A stretch of 64,000 nucleotides of DNA from the NCBI GenBank assembly GCA_026214975.1, contig CM047806.1:6051822-6115821 (forward strand). The letters run 5' to 3'. Both the position numbers and the translations under genes were made by a program. Positions 18,334 through 32,252 of the stretch are shown piece by piece. Under the pieces are notes generated by a model that was not told the origin of the DNA, did no database searches, and was given only the letters and a program-made list of their open reading frames with translations. Each line of letters starts with the position of its first letter. Position 1 is the stretch's first letter. The stretch comes from Gentiana macrophylla (taxonomy: Eukaryota > Streptophyta > Magnoliopsida > Gentianales > Gentianaceae).

Positions 18334-19773
18334 TGATAATGCTCTAAATAGTACCAATAATTATACCTATATTCACCCCGAATTCTGTTCAAGAGAGGAT
18401 AGATAGGCTCGTTATTGCTTGGAATATGTGTTAAATGTTGTGTGAGTGTTTCCAGGATCGTAATTCTGCATCTATGCTATTTTCCCGATGTTTTGGTACT
18501 GTTTTGCCTCGTTTTGCGTATTTTATAGGATGTACCAAATCTGGAATATTGAAGAACGGATCTGGACCAAAAGGAATGCATTGGGATGAGTGATTAAGTC
18601 CAGGAGGAAGCCTGCTGAAGAAAAAGAAGAATAGAAGGCTCGGTAACCCGAGGGTTAGGCCCGGTAAACCGGTGACTTATTCAACACGGAATTCATTCTG
18701 CCGCATTGTCTAAGTCGGTTAGGGTTTTAGAGAGTCTTAAGTCGGCTATTGTATCTATATAAAGCCGCATATACTGAAAGCTTACATACAACTCATATAT
18801 GATTCATTAGTATTACAAATACATTATATATTATTATGAAATAAAGTTTTCTTGAGCTTTGGAGAGTTGCTTTTGGTTTCCTCCCTTCTTCCATCATCTC
18901 TAGTTTGAGTAGATCGAGCTAGATCTCCATTGTTGAAGGTATGAAGCTTTGAACGTTCCTTTATTGTCTTCAATATGGTAGATTTGTTCGTATTTATGTG
19001 TTTTAGTTGATCTGCATGTTTAACAACCCCATAATTTACTTATTTTAATCATACTGAGCAATGTAGATCCAGAAATTAGGAAAAGCCGCCCCTGGTAAAC
19101 CGGCGGTACATACCGGTTTACCGAGGCATATTTTAGAAAACCTATATTGGGATTCACTACAGCTACGTTGATCGGCATGAATAATTAAAACGAGTAATAG
19201 GTCTAGCCAATCTAGTATTCGTAATTTGTAAATTAACATGAAGGACCGCAAGTGAAGTGTTAATTAGGACATAGTCTTGATGGACCCTAGAACGCGTCTT
19301 TGGTCGTGTCGGCGATTGTCAGGCGGGTTAGCGGTATGAGGTAACGCTCAATATCGGCGATTCTAGTTCTTTATGCGTATGGGCTATTACGGTCCAATTA
19401 AGGAGGGTAGCTTTGCGTATAGATTGTCATCGCCATTTTGAGTAGATAGGAGTAGGAATTGCACCCGTAGCTGATAAATATGATAAAACGCTCACGATTA
19501 ATCTAAGGAAATTATGTGGGGAAGTAAACATAACGATTAACCAATCCAAGTTAGTAGATCGGTGAGGAGAGTGAGAGGTATACCATGTTTGTTTTCTTTT
19601 ATGTTATTGTTGGTCAATGACCGCTTTTATGTTGCTTCTTAACTAGGTTAGAATCGTTTATATGTATAAGTCGTGTTGTCTCTGCGGGATCGACCTTGAC
19701 TCGCATTTACTATACTGCGATGTACCTAGTATTCTTGCTAGTAATATCGACGTTAGTGACTTACATGCGATCA
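18334..19773 (+). repeat. Gypsy A 5' LTR
   Basis: 1440 bp, TGATAATG...GATCA, homologous to 41021-42470. The TATA box is CTATATAAAG at 18755-18764. Inverted YCGGT/ACCGR motifs occur at 18637-18674 and 19092-19124. Confidence 0.93.
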
Positions 19774-19780
19774 AGACTTT

Positions 19781-19798
19781 TGGTGCCGTTGCCGGGGA
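19781..19798 (+). promoter_or_regulatory. Gypsy A primer-binding site (tRNA-Asp)
   Basis: TGGTGCCGTTGCCGGGGA lies 8 nt after the LTR and matches the complement of the tRNA-Asp 3' end except for one T. Confidence 0.88.
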
Positions 19799-20410
19799 CA
19801 ATGGCCAATTTCTATATATAAACATTTTAATTCTAATTAAGGAGTCGTTTTTATTTTATTTTATTTTATTTTGAGTCTTGAGTCGTTCAGTATCAATCCT
19901 GAACATGTTAAACTGCCAGAATTAGAAAATTCAGGGCTGGTATCCCGAAGGTAACCTTCGAGTTACCGAGGCCTGGAAAATCAATTTCTGAATAGTTCCT
20001 GTTATTCTGTGTTATTCCCTGTTGATTTTAGTTAGTAGGTCCGCAACAGTTGGGATCACACCCAGCTGAAGCGGAAGTTGCTAACATTTTCTTTGTTTTA
20101 TTTTGTCTTTTTGCAGTTTGATCAGAACAATTCAGAAATTTGATCAATTCAGATGAAAAAGCACACACAAACCGAACAATATGCCTAGAACAATCTTGAA
20201 CATCACACCAATTTCCATGTATCCCGGAACTGAAGCACGAGAGCACTAGAGACTATAAAGAAACGGTTGGAGAAAGAGGAGAAAGCAATCAAGCAAGAGC
20301 CTGAAGATGACCTGAAGGAGTACAGCACGTATCGTTTGGGTGAGTTTCCTTGCGAATTAATTGATATATCATCTTGATTCGACGATCCCGGCGAAGAGGA
20401 TCCCGACACG
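19799..20410. other. Gypsy A leader
   Basis: Untranslated leader between PBS and first ORF. It includes the hairpin region 19931-19972 (CGAAGGT-A-ACCTTCG) and short AT stretches. No gag frame was found. Confidence 0.6.
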
Positions 20411-21241
20411 ATGTTTTCTGAGCCTGAGGATTACCCAGACTCAGACACCGTGGTGAAGTTAGGAGACCCTGGCACGTTCAGACTCCCAATTTCTGTTAAT
20501 GGAATATCCGTAAGATTAGGTCTCTGCGACTCTGGCTCGAGTTGCAATATTCTTCCTTTTTCCCTCTGTCAGAAGATAAAACTACCAGTCGTGATGAATC
20601 AAGCCAGGACCATGACCTTCGTAGACAGAACCAGAGATATGGCTGCTGGTCTGCTTAGAAAGTGTACAATTAAGGCAGGAGGATTCATATATCCTATCGA
20701 CTTTACGGTCATAGATGTACCTGAAGATCCTAGTGCCCCAGTTCTCTTTGGACGACCTTTCTTAGCGACGAGCAGGGCGGTTATGGATTTTGATAAGGGA
20801 GAGATCACTCTTAGGATGAATAATGAGGCTGTATCTTTTAAGATCCTAGAACCCCTAGAAAACCGACCGGAGAGTTGTAAGATGACGTATGCTTCAGGGA
20901 AGGTAGAGATCTTGGAGATTGAGGGGCGTAAGAATAGAGAGGTTGTCATAGAAACCATTGAGCTAGAATTTATGAGATTAATGCTGAGAGAAAGTGAAGA
21001 TAAGGACCACGACAAGATGCTCACGGAAGCCAGTCCTTCCATGTTGCATAGTGAACGAGTCGAGCTGAAAGTGGAAAACGTGGAGTCCTTGAGTTTAAAG
21101 TCTAAATCTCGACGTAGAGGTAGACCTAGCACGCAAGCTAAAAGGGAGAGACGTGCTAGGAAGAGAGCTCAAAAAGGTTCTTTGAAAGTGCAAACCTCTG
21201 GAGCGAAAGTTTGGCGAGTGAAGGCTCCAACCCTTGATTGA
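20411..21241 (+). CDS. Gypsy A retropepsin-containing ORF (276 aa)
   Basis: The ORF starts at ATG 20411 and is intact. It has an aspartic-protease fold: active site GLCDSGSSCNILP at residues about 36-48 (Athila elements usually have CDLGAS), a beta-rich middle, then VLFGRPFLATSRAVMDFDKGE, the flap-to-C-terminus signature of retropepsins. The C-terminus is basic (RRRGRPSTQAKRERRARKRA) and could bind nucleic acid. No gag capsid domain or zinc knuckle precedes it, and no RT follows within its own 700 nt before element B starts. An intact protease in an otherwise RT-less element is unusual. It would cleave polyproteins of a partner element; that is inference. Confidence 0.8.
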   Translation: MFSEPEDYPDSDTVVKLGDPGTFRLPISVNGISVRLGLCDSGSSCNILPFSLCQKIKLPVVMNQARTMTFVDRTRDMAAGLLRKCTIKAGGFIYPIDFTVIDVPEDPSAPVLFGRPFLATSRAVMDFDKGEITLRMNNEAVSFKILEPLENRPESCKMTYASGKVEILEIEGRKNREVVIETIELEFMRLMLRESEDKDHDKMLTEASPSMLHSERVELKVENVESLSLKSKSRRRGRPSTQAKRERRARKRAQKGSLKVQTSGAKVWRVKAPTLD

Positions 21242-21995
21242 TCAGAGATCTGAAGAAAGTCGAGCTGGCGACTATAAACTCAGAACTATTTCTTCAAACC
21301 CTTAGGTAGCTTTGGATTGAATAAAAGTAGCCAGATGAAAGGACAAGCTTTTTTTCATCCTACCACAAACTTAGGCTTGAAACCGAATGGTTGTGGAAAT
21401 GATTTTTTTACCTCGTTAAGTAAGTTAGGTTTTGAGTCGGAAAAAACAATTGAAGAGTGAAGGGTAATCAAATTGAGGTCAGAATTGAGCAGAAAGGTTG
21501 AGTAAGAAGTGCAGCAAAGACAGATCAAAAATCTGGGGAAAAGATACCCTCGGTATCTCGAGGGTAACCTCCGGGTTACCGAGGCTTGATTTTTGGATTT
21601 CTGAACGTCAGTGCATAAATCTGAATTTTTAGAGACACGTGGAGGACACACGTTGCACCAAATATGGTCAGTCAGCAGAAACCGTCCCCTTGTCCCCTCT
21701 TTTCAAAATTTTCATCCTTTCCCACACTCCACCATAACTCCACCTCAATCCCATCAATCACCTCCTCAAATCCCTCACCCTAATAACTTCTTTACCCATT
21801 ATCCCACTAAACCATCCACATCCATTCCATTCTTCCTATTTAAACCACCCCTTCATCACCATTATAATCATTCTTATCATTTCCATCTTTTTCATTCACC
21901 AAACTTCTTCCATTTCTTCTTCCCTTCAAAAATTCGGCCACCATCACCACCATATCACCACCAAACCACCACCATAACCAAACCAATTTCCTTCC
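21242..21995. other. Gypsy A interior between the protease ORF and element B
   Basis: Contains the inverted motif CCTCGGTA...TACCGAGG at 21548-21585, then a C/A-rich low-complexity stretch (21690-21990). The open frames in it are low-complexity and not supported as genes. Confidence 0.6.
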
Positions 21996-23700
21996 TGTTA
22001 GGTGTAGTGCCCGAAAGACAATTTGTGTAATTGTTTTTGATGACAAAATTTATCTCACCTTATTACTTGCTTTGTGCTTGTAAGTAATACATCTCTTTAA
22101 AACCCTAAGTATATCAAGATGTAACCGCTTAACTTCGGTGTATGGCATGCACGTGAGGATTGAGTTAGTGGTGATATACTTAAATCTGATAGTCCGTGGT
22201 GAACTTAATCGAGTTTAGGTCTCTTGATTAAAACACCAATAATGCGCCTGCAACACCTTAGGGTGTGATAGTCTTATCCGGACTGTCGGTAGAGGTACCT
22301 ACGTGGGGCATTTATATATGATGGCATTCATATAGATTGGACCGATTTAATCTGAATTTCTCGATATAATTCCGTAATCGAGGAATCTTATTAAATCATT
22401 AGATGATCATATATGGATCAACCTTAATCCCGAGGTGATCACTGAAGGTCCGCTTGTCCCGGGTAGTGTTTGATGTGTTAGTTACGGTTCACTTAAATAA
22501 TGTGTTCCAAGCCACTTCTCATTGGCACTATCTCCGGATGAGTGAGTAGTTCGATTTTCACAGACATGGAATCCATTCCTTCCTCGGGAAGTAGAGAGAC
22601 GATCCTTATTTGTTAGCCCTAAGAAAGTGATCGATCCCGGGAGTTCACATTTGACTAATTAGCTACTAGTCGAGATATGTGTACTAATTGATCATCGAGG
22701 GGTTAATGGTAAATAAGGATAAGATATTCTCGAGTCGGGTTCACGGAGACTTCCCACCGAGAATGGGCGATCTATGGAGGGTTAATCCGTATGTAGTGAT
22801 TATATCGATGGACGCTTATTTACTACATGGGTTGAGTATAAGTATACATCTATAATTGGTGGAGTTCGATTTGGGTTTATGGTGGCGTAATCCCGAATTA
22901 ATAATTAATGTACTTATTCGCTCGATGAATAATTAATTATTTGGAGCTACTCGGTTATATAGTCCATGGTCCCGATGCGCTTTCGTAATTGGATCGATAA
23001 TCTTGTTATTTGGGCCTCAGTGATAATTAATTGGCTGAGCTAATTAATTGATATGCATGGATATTATTTAGTTGGACTAATTAATATAATACACATAAAA
23101 GACATTTTATGTGGGCTAAAACCCTAGTTAGGTGGCGCCATTTCTCCTTGAATTATCACAAGAATTAATTTTTTGTGATGTGGAAAATAAAAGATATTCT
23201 TGTTATATGATTGGTTGGATGACTTGTTATTTGATTTCCTATTGGTCAATACATGTCACAATTAGTCATTAAGGAAAATATCTTTTTATTTTGTTTAATT
23301 AATTAATTATTTAATTAATTAATACTTGGAGACAAGGATGTACTCTCCTATAAAAGGAGAGTTATTCCAAGGGAAATTGACATGGCAAATTTCGAAATTC
23401 ACCACAAATAAAGGGAGAAAATTTGTTCTTTCTTATCTAGGGTTTTTAGTAGAAGAAAAACTTTGAGTTTTTCTTGGTGTTGCATATCAAGGAGGCTCGT
23501 GTATCAAGAAGGGTGTCCACCAACCGCCGTTTGAAGAACATATCGGAAGATCAAGGCGTCTCTTCCCGTTATTGGTAACATGATCTTAAACCCCCTTGTA
23601 GTAGTTTAAGTCCTTTAATTATGTATTGTGTCATATAAATCGTGATCCATCCGCTGCGCGTAGATCTAACTCGTTTAGATCTAAGAACCTGCATCCTTCA
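21996..23700 (+). repeat. Element B 5' LTR
   Basis: 1705 bp, TGTTAGGTG...CCTTCA. A TATA box lies inside a palindrome, CTCTCCTATAAAAGGAGAG, at about 23342-23360, preceded by a TTAATTAA-rich palindrome. Confidence 0.93.
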
Positions 23701-26700
23701 TGTGGTATCGGAGCCAGGTTCCACGATTTATATAATCATAATCGTAGTTAAACGATTTAAAGGAGTGTAATTGCATGTAGGTGATATTTTACTTATTATT
23801 ATGCATTAATAATTTTTAAATTGCTATGGTTGAAGAGATGGATTGGGGTTGGCATTGTTTACCCGTTAGATCTATTGTAAACTAATATAAACGATGAAAA
23901 TTTCGTTTACATGAGTATAGGAAATTATGTAATTTATTTTTATTGCAAGTTTAATTTCCAGAAAATAGATCTGTACAGTAGCTGTTTAGTCTTTTCGTTT
24001 TCTACGTTGTTTGAGCCGTTAAAACGAAGATCCCTCCGGTCAGAATCAATATTGGAAGTTGATGAACAATTCCACAAAATTTGGCATCGATCAGAGTCCG
24101 TTTGGATGTCCGTTCGTTGATGAGAAGAGGCAGCTGTAACAGAAAAACGCAGGATTCACAGAAACCCTAACTGTGACTTCCTCGATTTTCTGGAAAGGAT
24201 TAGACCGTTGAAACGAAAATCTGACCGTTCAGATCGATAATCATGGAGTTTTTGACGCGAGATAAAATTTTCAGGACGATCGGGATTCATCTTGATCCCC
24301 GATCGGCCTCGGGAAGTATATGATGCGCTGCTGTAAGAGTCTGTTTCAGCAGCAAGTTGGGCGGCTCACTGAGGAAGATTGACAAGTCAAAGCTCCGATC
24401 CGACCGTCCATCTTGAAGTCCGAAGAATGAAGATCAGATCTGGAAAGTTTCGTCCCGATCCAAGTTCGTTTGATATGCCGATCGTCGAAGATTCTTAACA
24501 GCTGCAGATTAGGGTTTTAATTTATTTTCGAATAGATTAGTTACGGGAAGTGCAAACGGTCCATCTCGGTGTTTATTTTCCGCACTAGTATACATGTGTA
24601 GATTGTATGAGTAGAACCGGAAAATTGCCATGACATGCATCATATCATGAATTCCACTCCATATGCATACATGTAGAAATTAATTCGAGGAATTAGTTAG
24701 GCATGTATAAAACACACGATTAGTTTTAATTAATTGTTTGATATTAATTAGAAACTAATTAGGTAAAAACCGAGGAACACGGGTTTTTCAATCGTCGAGG
24801 TTGGGTGATGGATTCTCGGTGAATCCCACTCTGCGAAAGCATAAGGAGTAAAATCGAAACCTCGTGGTTAAGGTGTTGGATTCTCGGTGAATTCCACCTT
24901 ACCTAAGAGCGAGATTACGTTTTTGTTCCGTAGTGTCTACGTGAAAGTTTGATGTTTAAGGATTGGATAATCACGGGCAAACAGGTTCGAAAGTGGTTTA
25001 ACCACGGTTGGGTGGTCAACAGTAGCTACGGCTCAACGGACCTCTCCTAGCCTTGACCCGTCCGACGGCCACATATGTTCTAACGAATAGGTCGGGTGGG
25101 CTAGCCCACATAACCGACAACATTCGGGCCTATGATTTATTGTTCCTTAATGTAACATCAAGTCCAAAAACGTGATCAGTAAACCCACCACTTTTTCAAA
25201 ATATTGAGTGGGAGCGGGAGAGGCGACAGCCGACCCCACGGCCTCTACTGTTGACACAAGCAACGTGAGAGAATGGTGATGCCTCGTGCCGGCTTTGATT
25301 TCGGCCCCCTAAGGAAGGCCTTCACCGCTATCAAAATTCAAGGCTTGGTCTCCGAAAGGATAGGATTTTGGGTACTCGCTGAGTCACTGACCGACCCTAA
25401 GGCGGCACACTCGGGTCTATCTAAAAATCGAGACGATGAGAGTCACACTCATAAAGGTATTTTTGGTAGTACCTTGGGTGAAAAAGGAAGGTGATTGATT
25501 GACGATCACAAATGAGATGTTCGATTCTCAATCGATCTTCAATATTAATCGAAACCTCTTTGACCTACCCTAAGACGGCACTCGAGGCATTAGATTAAAT
25601 CCTTGAAGCAGTAGGATAGACTATAAGTACTTAGTTTATGTTCCTAAAATTTATTAGTAGTGTATGATTTGGATTTATCTTCCTGTCAATTTTATTTACA
25701 ACTATTTATATATCTCTCAGGTGCTAGATCGCTAGTGTAAAATTGACTAGTAATGACTTCGTTAAAAAGTGGCAAGTAACTAGAACGTTGTACTTATTGA
25801 TCTTACATGCGGTTAATTTTTCGGAAGAGATATTTCTCTTGAGCCTTCAAGACTTAAGTGACGTAAATAAGTATGTCACTGCTATCACTCGTGTTGAACG
25901 AGAGACAACCATAGTTAGTTTGAAAGATGACTGGGACGATAAATTCTTCTAGTGAATTTTAATTGTTTAGTGTCTACACGAGAAATTTTCTAATAGAAAA
26001 ATTAGAGAATCATAAATTAAAGTGTCACTAGTTAGACGGTATTTGGAACCGATAAACTAGTAGGAGCTTTTATCTGTTGTTTATCTAATTTATTAGAAAA
26101 TTAGTCCCACTGGGTAACGCTTTCATTAGACATCCCACAGTTCACGAGTAGTGTCTACTCAATTGAACTGCTAGTTCAAGACTATTTCCTTTTAAGGAAA
26201 GTTGAGAATGGGAAAGAATGTCTATAAGTGTTAATCATCTTAACTAAAGTTTTGAGGCTAAACCGAAAAATTAATTATAGAAAGTTTAGGATAAGGAAAG
26301 TGATTACGGATCACTTAACCAATGAATCCTTAGCGACTTTCTTAAACCGAGTAACTTGACTCGGTAGCTTAGTTCTTTGGAAGAACAAGGAAGTTGTGCA
26401 TTAACAATTAATAAAGTAGACAACGGGCAGTTATTTCAGCTATAATAGTGGGAGTGATATAAGGAAATGAATTTTGGATTCTATCTTGAATATCACGAGA
26501 AAAATTTATTTTTTCTGCTTTCTGATTCGTTGAAACAAATGGATTCACTTTCAACTCGATATATTGTTGCCTCATAGAAAGTGAATATGACATTTGTAGT
26601 ACGAATCCGAGACTCGGACTTTTGTTTGATAAAGTCGAACCACTTAGAACAAATTGAATAAGTATGTGTAACACATCTAAAACTATTAAAGGTAAAAGGT

Positions 26701-29076
26701 TTTCGTATTAAGATAAACGACCTTTCAATATCTATTAATTAGTGCATATATCCTAGAGACAAGACTCGCTGATGGCTAAGGGTGATTCCTATCTCGAGTC
26801 TTGGAACACTATCTCAAAGGAACAATGACTAAGTTTCCTTTCAATCAGAAAGGGTAATAGTTTTGAAGGGTAACATAGCTTGTTCATCATGACCTTCGGG
26901 TCTAGTGAGAGACACAAGCTAGTGGGAGTTTTTGAGTGGTGACATTTTGTCGATAACTACTCGAAACACGATTTAGTTTATCAAAAGAATACGAGGAGGA
27001 GTCTCGATTTTAGCGAGAGAATAGAGTATTCCATGCTCGAAATAGGCTATAGCATAGTCTTGGGATGATGCTCACCGCCTCCTAATGGAATGTTTCTCAT
27101 CGAGAGAAAGAAACCATAGACTTGCCCTATATAGTTATTGATATACTACAATACACTGCTAAACTCGATTAAGATAATTGGTTGCAAAATAACGGTTAAC
27201 AATTATTATGTAAACCGAGAAGTCTACCTAAAAGATGCTAGTGAGTTTATGGATAAGGAGTGAATTCGGTTCACACCACATCCGTAAATGTAGGCATTTA
27301 GCATTTAATGCTTGAAGGTAGGACTGGGGATTTTGTGCATACATTCAGATTGTGACTGTTCGTGAAATATCTTAATGAGACGAGTAAAGGTTGATTATAA
27401 GATTCTTGAGATCAGAAAGTGACGGTTGAACTGTCACAAGCCTTCTGATAGAATCTATAAGAAACAGCCTTAAACCTTGGAGTACGGTTACCCAAAGGTA
27501 GTTACTATCTGATTTAATCAGACCACGTCCAACATCGGTTGTTGGTGATTACACTGATAAATACTACTAGATCAGAATGTCAATCCACCCAAAACACAGT
27601 GGGAGTATGGTTTAACCATTGACCCATTGTGGTTTTGTGGTTTTGTGGACTTTATAGTCTGCTGGGGTGGTTGATGACCTATGGCTCTTAGTGGGCTATA
27701 TAGGATTCTGATCATAGAGGTTGGTTTGAAAGCCTTAACCCTATGAATGGAGTTTTGATACTCCAGTTCTGTTCAGCCTCTTGTAGAACCACCTGAGTGT
27801 CTCAGGCCTAGTGGGAGCAATTGGGTCTACACGGAAAAGAGTTGAATGAATAAGAAAGTTTAAACTTTCAGCGCAAAGCTGACTGGTATAGGGGTGATTC
27901 CCTGACAAGTAGAGAGTTAACCAGACCTTGAACTCTCTCACCACTCAGTCTTGCAAGATTTCGTTAGAAAGCGGAAAATAGGGGTGATACCCTGAGACTT
28001 TCTTGCCAAAAAAAAAACGGATTCTGAATTCATTCGGAACAGAAGGGTCTTGGTTAGAACAAACGGCAAGGTGACTGCCGGGGCTTATATCCTTTGTGGA
28101 TTTAAGAGAACCTCTCGGTCATTTAAAGTCACATGTTTTAAAATATGTGGACTTGACCAGAATATTGATAAGTCTTTAGTAGACTGGATATCAATATTGG
28201 TAAAGTAGTAGTATTAGTGTTCATGAATGATAACACTGAAACGGTTGGAAACAACATGTGTGTACTATCTGAACTCGGAAACTGACAGGCCAAGATTCTT
28301 TGGATGAGAGAATTGGACAATATTCTAAGAATTTAATTCGGTCAAATTCACAGGAATGAGTCATTGGCTATCCCATCCATCTTATTGAATAAGATGATCA
28401 TGCATATACATATGCAACATTCATCGAGAGTAGTCCTACCCTACCTCTCAGGAATGATTCTCTAAATCTTCGGATAAAGAGAATGGGATAGAGTCTCTCT
28501 TGGATAACGGCAAGTCAGGTTATAACAAGTCAATTGCAATCGAATCTTAGGTTCGAGCAATAAGTAGCGGTTTAGTACGTCCTCAAGTATCTTTAGAGAA
28601 CGAGGAATCATATGCTTGTATATTCAGGTGCAAACTTGATTATGGTTGACTACACTAATTCTGACTTGTAGTCAGATTAAGGATGATCATTACGTTGATC
28701 TCGGGCTCAGTGTTTACTCATAGTGCTTAGAATTTCCTTTTTGGTCTGGGAGTAATTCCAGGTCTGATAAGCCGATATCACTTCATGATACAAAATAGTG
28801 AAGATATAGCTTAGAAGGATCTTCTCAGTCACTAGAGGTCAAAAGCATATTGAGAGAGAGTACCGCCTGATTAGATGGACCGGCATCGTTTCGATCCTAA
28901 AGATCGTTTCGAGCCGATAACCTAATTGATCAGTGTTCCAAGTCAAGTGCTTGGAGGGTACGGCATTGAGTAATCTCATCTGCTTTTAGAGCAAGTGGGA
29001 GAGTGTTGTGAATAAGATGAGAAAAGGGAGTGCTCTAAAAACAATCATTACTTGTCATTTCGTGCAAGTGGGAGAT
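23701..29076 (+). other. Element B interior (non-coding)
   Basis: Holds the PBS at its start and the PPT at its end. A GC-richer block at 24770-25500 contains repeated GATTCTCGGTGAATYCCAC boxes (24810-24829, 24869-24888). The short open frames at 23911, 25273, 25743, 26408 and 27741 have no recognised domain. No gag, protease, integrase or RT motif was found on either strand. Confidence 0.8.
23703..23718 (+). promoter_or_regulatory. Element B primer-binding site
   Basis: TGGTATCGGAGCCAGG lies 2 nt after the LTR end; the first bases match the iMet-type PBS with G in place of A. Confidence 0.85.
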
Positions 29077-30430
29077 TGTTAGGTGTAGTGCCCGAAAGAC
29101 AATTTGTGTAATTGTTTTTTATGACAAAATTTATCTCACCTTATTACTTGCTTTGTGCTTGTAAGTAATACACTGCTGCAAACCCTAAGTATATCAGTAT
29201 GTAACCGCTTAACTCAGTGTGTGGCATGCACGTGAGGATTGAGTTAGTGGTGATATACTTAAACTGTTAGTCCGTGGTGAACTTAATAAGAGTTTAGGGT
29301 CTCTTGATTAAAACACCAATAATGCGCCCAGAACACCTTAGAGTGTGATAGTCTTATCCGGACTGTCGGTAGAGGGTACCTACGTGGGGCATTTATATAT
29401 GATGGCATTCATATAGGACTGGACCGATTTAATCTGAATTTCTCGATATAATTCCGTAATCGAGGAATCTTTATTAAATCATTAGATGATCATATATGGA
29501 TCAACCTTAATCCTGAGGTGATCACAGGGTGCTGCTTGTCCCGGGGTAGTGTTTGATGTGTTAGTTACGGTTCACTTAAATAATGTGTTCCAAGCCACTT
29601 CTCATTGGCACTATCTCCGGATGAGTGAGTAGTTCTGATTTTCACAGACATGGAATCCATTCCTTCCCTGCGGGAAGTAGAGACAGATCCCCTTATTTGT
29701 TAGCCTAAGAAAGTGATCGATCCCGGAGTTCACATTTGACTAATTAGCTACTAGTCAGATATGTGTACTAATTGATCATCAGGGGGTTAATGGTAAATAA
29801 GGATAAGATATTCTGAGTCGGGTTCACGGAGACTTCCAACTCAGAATGGACAGTCTATGGAGGGTTAATCCGTATGTAGTGATTATATCGATGGACGCTT
29901 ATTTACTCTATGGGTTGAGTATAAGTATACATCTATAATTGGTAGAGTTCAGTTTCGGGTTTATGGTGGCGTAATCCCGGAATTAATAATTAATGTACTT
30001 ATTCGCTCGATGAATAATTAATTATTGGAGCTACTGGTTATGAGTCCATGGTCCCCGATGTGGCTTCGTAATTGGATGATAATCTTGTTATTTGGGCCTC
30101 GGTGATAATTAATTGGTGGGAGCTAATTAATTGATATGCATGGATATTATTTAGTTGGACTAATTAATATAATACACATAAAAGACATTTTATGTAGGCT
30201 AAAACCCTAGTTAGGTGGCGCCATTTCTCCTTGAATTATCACAAGAATTAATTTTTTGTGATGTGGAAAATAAAAGATATTCTTATTATATGATTGGTTG
30301 GATGACTTGTTATTTGATTTCCTATTGGTCAATACATGTCACAATTAGTCATTAAGGAAAATATCTTTTTATTTTGTTTAATTAATTATTTATTTAATTA
30401 ATTAATACTTGGAGGCCAAGGATGTACTCT
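29077..30430 (+). repeat. Element B 3' LTR, first part
   Basis: Homologous to the first 1350 bp of the 5' LTR. It ends at ACTCT, where element C is inserted. Confidence 0.93.
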
Positions 30431-32240
30431 TGATGGCGTGGTCAATCAGGTTATAAAATACTCGACCACCATAAACCAATACTAGCAAGAGGACTAGGCC
30501 CATCGTAGTATAGTTATAGTGAATCAAGGTCGATCCCACAGGGAACCAATTGTGGGTCATTCCATATATAAACAATTAATTAAACATGTCAAGGACATAG
30601 AGGCGGACTACGACCAACATAAGACAAGAAAAGTAAAGACACGACTTGACACAACGTAATTAACCTCCCCAATTATAGTCTTTATCGTTTGGACCTAGAT
30701 AATTTATATAATAAAATGAACTTATTAACTATCAATCCGTTTGTATCTATCTTAGATTGGATACGGGAGTCATCCTCTTAAACTTGACTTAGCACCGGTT
30801 ATGTTACTAGATCACTGTGCTACATTACGTGACTTCACCTTTTGGGTATCCATCTCATATAACTCACACGCTTACGACTCTAAGGATGCCGATATTAATC
30901 GTACACCTCGTCCAGGCAACATTCCTATGGTTAGGCGTACTTATACTTCCTAAACGATCGCTCAAGCCCTCGTCCAACTAACAATTACCTTTTAGGTCTC
31001 ATGCTAGTTTACGAACTACGTATAACTAGGTGACGTCAATTCCTAATACAAAACCTACCTAGAGATCTCATTGAAAGCCCGGAAGATCATTAATGAGCCG
31101 ACCTAGGAGCCCTATATTGGTATTTCCTAATTAAATGACGCTAATTAAAACGGCGAGCAACATAGCCGTGGCCATACCTCATTGAGATAATAAATCCTAC
31201 TAAGCTAAACCTACCATAAAGACGTGGCGGACTAACTAATGAGACAAATAGGGGCTCGGTCGACCGAAAGCATAGACACTCGATCGACCGAATGATTCCA
31301 TTCGGTCACCCAAACGATTTCATCCCAGATTACATCCTAGAATATATCTCTCGGCGTTTCATCATACGAGCAGTTAAGCGAAGAATTTGTAAAGCAATCA
31401 TATAAATTAACATAGATACGCATTAATTAAACTAAGCAGATTAATGAATAAATACTAAGTATATGACGTAGGTTATGGGATCCTCATGGACAAGGCGTCG
31501 CCACATCCCTAACGTCATAGCCTAGATCTACATCATCTAGCTACGATTAACTAATTCAAACGATAAAGCATAATTGGGAGGGATTAATTACTTAAAATAA
31601 AAGAAACAGAAAATAAAGGCTTACATAATTTGCAGCCCTTAAACTCTGGAAACCCTCAAATTATTCTACATTGTATCAAAGCTATAAAATTGAAGAAAGA
31701 ATGAAGGGATATGTTGGTGTATATTACAATTCTCGTAGCTGCTTGCTTATATAGAGGTTTTTGCCGACTTAGGGTGGTTCTAGAAGATAAGCACGATATA
31801 AGCCGGAAACCGACCCAAACCTAAGGCTCGGTCAACCGAAGATCTTCACTCGGTCGATCGAAGCATCGAGCTCGATCGACCGAACCTAGAAATGCCCCTT
31901 TTCACACGTTTTCTTCGTTTGCCTTGCTCCCCACTGCACGTTTGCATGTCGATCCGATTAATCTCTCATTTAATGCTCCGATTTCCTTCCTTCCTTATCT
32001 TGAGATAATTGATTGAATGACACTAATCTTCTCGATTTGTCGTGATCTACAAAATCAGCATTTATCGCACAATAAATCGGCTTTTAATAATGAAAACGGC
32101 TAAATACCAAATATCATATTAATAATCACTTAACATTAAATAATAAATATAAACATGTGATTTAATATGAAATATATATTATTAATCTCGATTTAAGGTC
32201 AACGTTGATGACTTTTACGGGTATAATTTGACCGTCATCA
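30431..32240 (-). repeat. Element C 3' LTR (left)
   Basis: 1810 bp, nearly identical to 36325-38129. The minus-strand TATA box is CTATATAAG (RC of 31748-31756). TCGGTCGACCGA-type motifs occur at 31256-31315 and 31826-31889. Confidence 0.93.
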
Positions 32241-32252
32241 ACTACCCCCCAC

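Noticed and set aside
21611..22030. 139-codon open frame rich in Pro/His/Thr
   Set aside because: Low-complexity C/A-rich stretch crossing the insertion border of element B; not a plausible gene.
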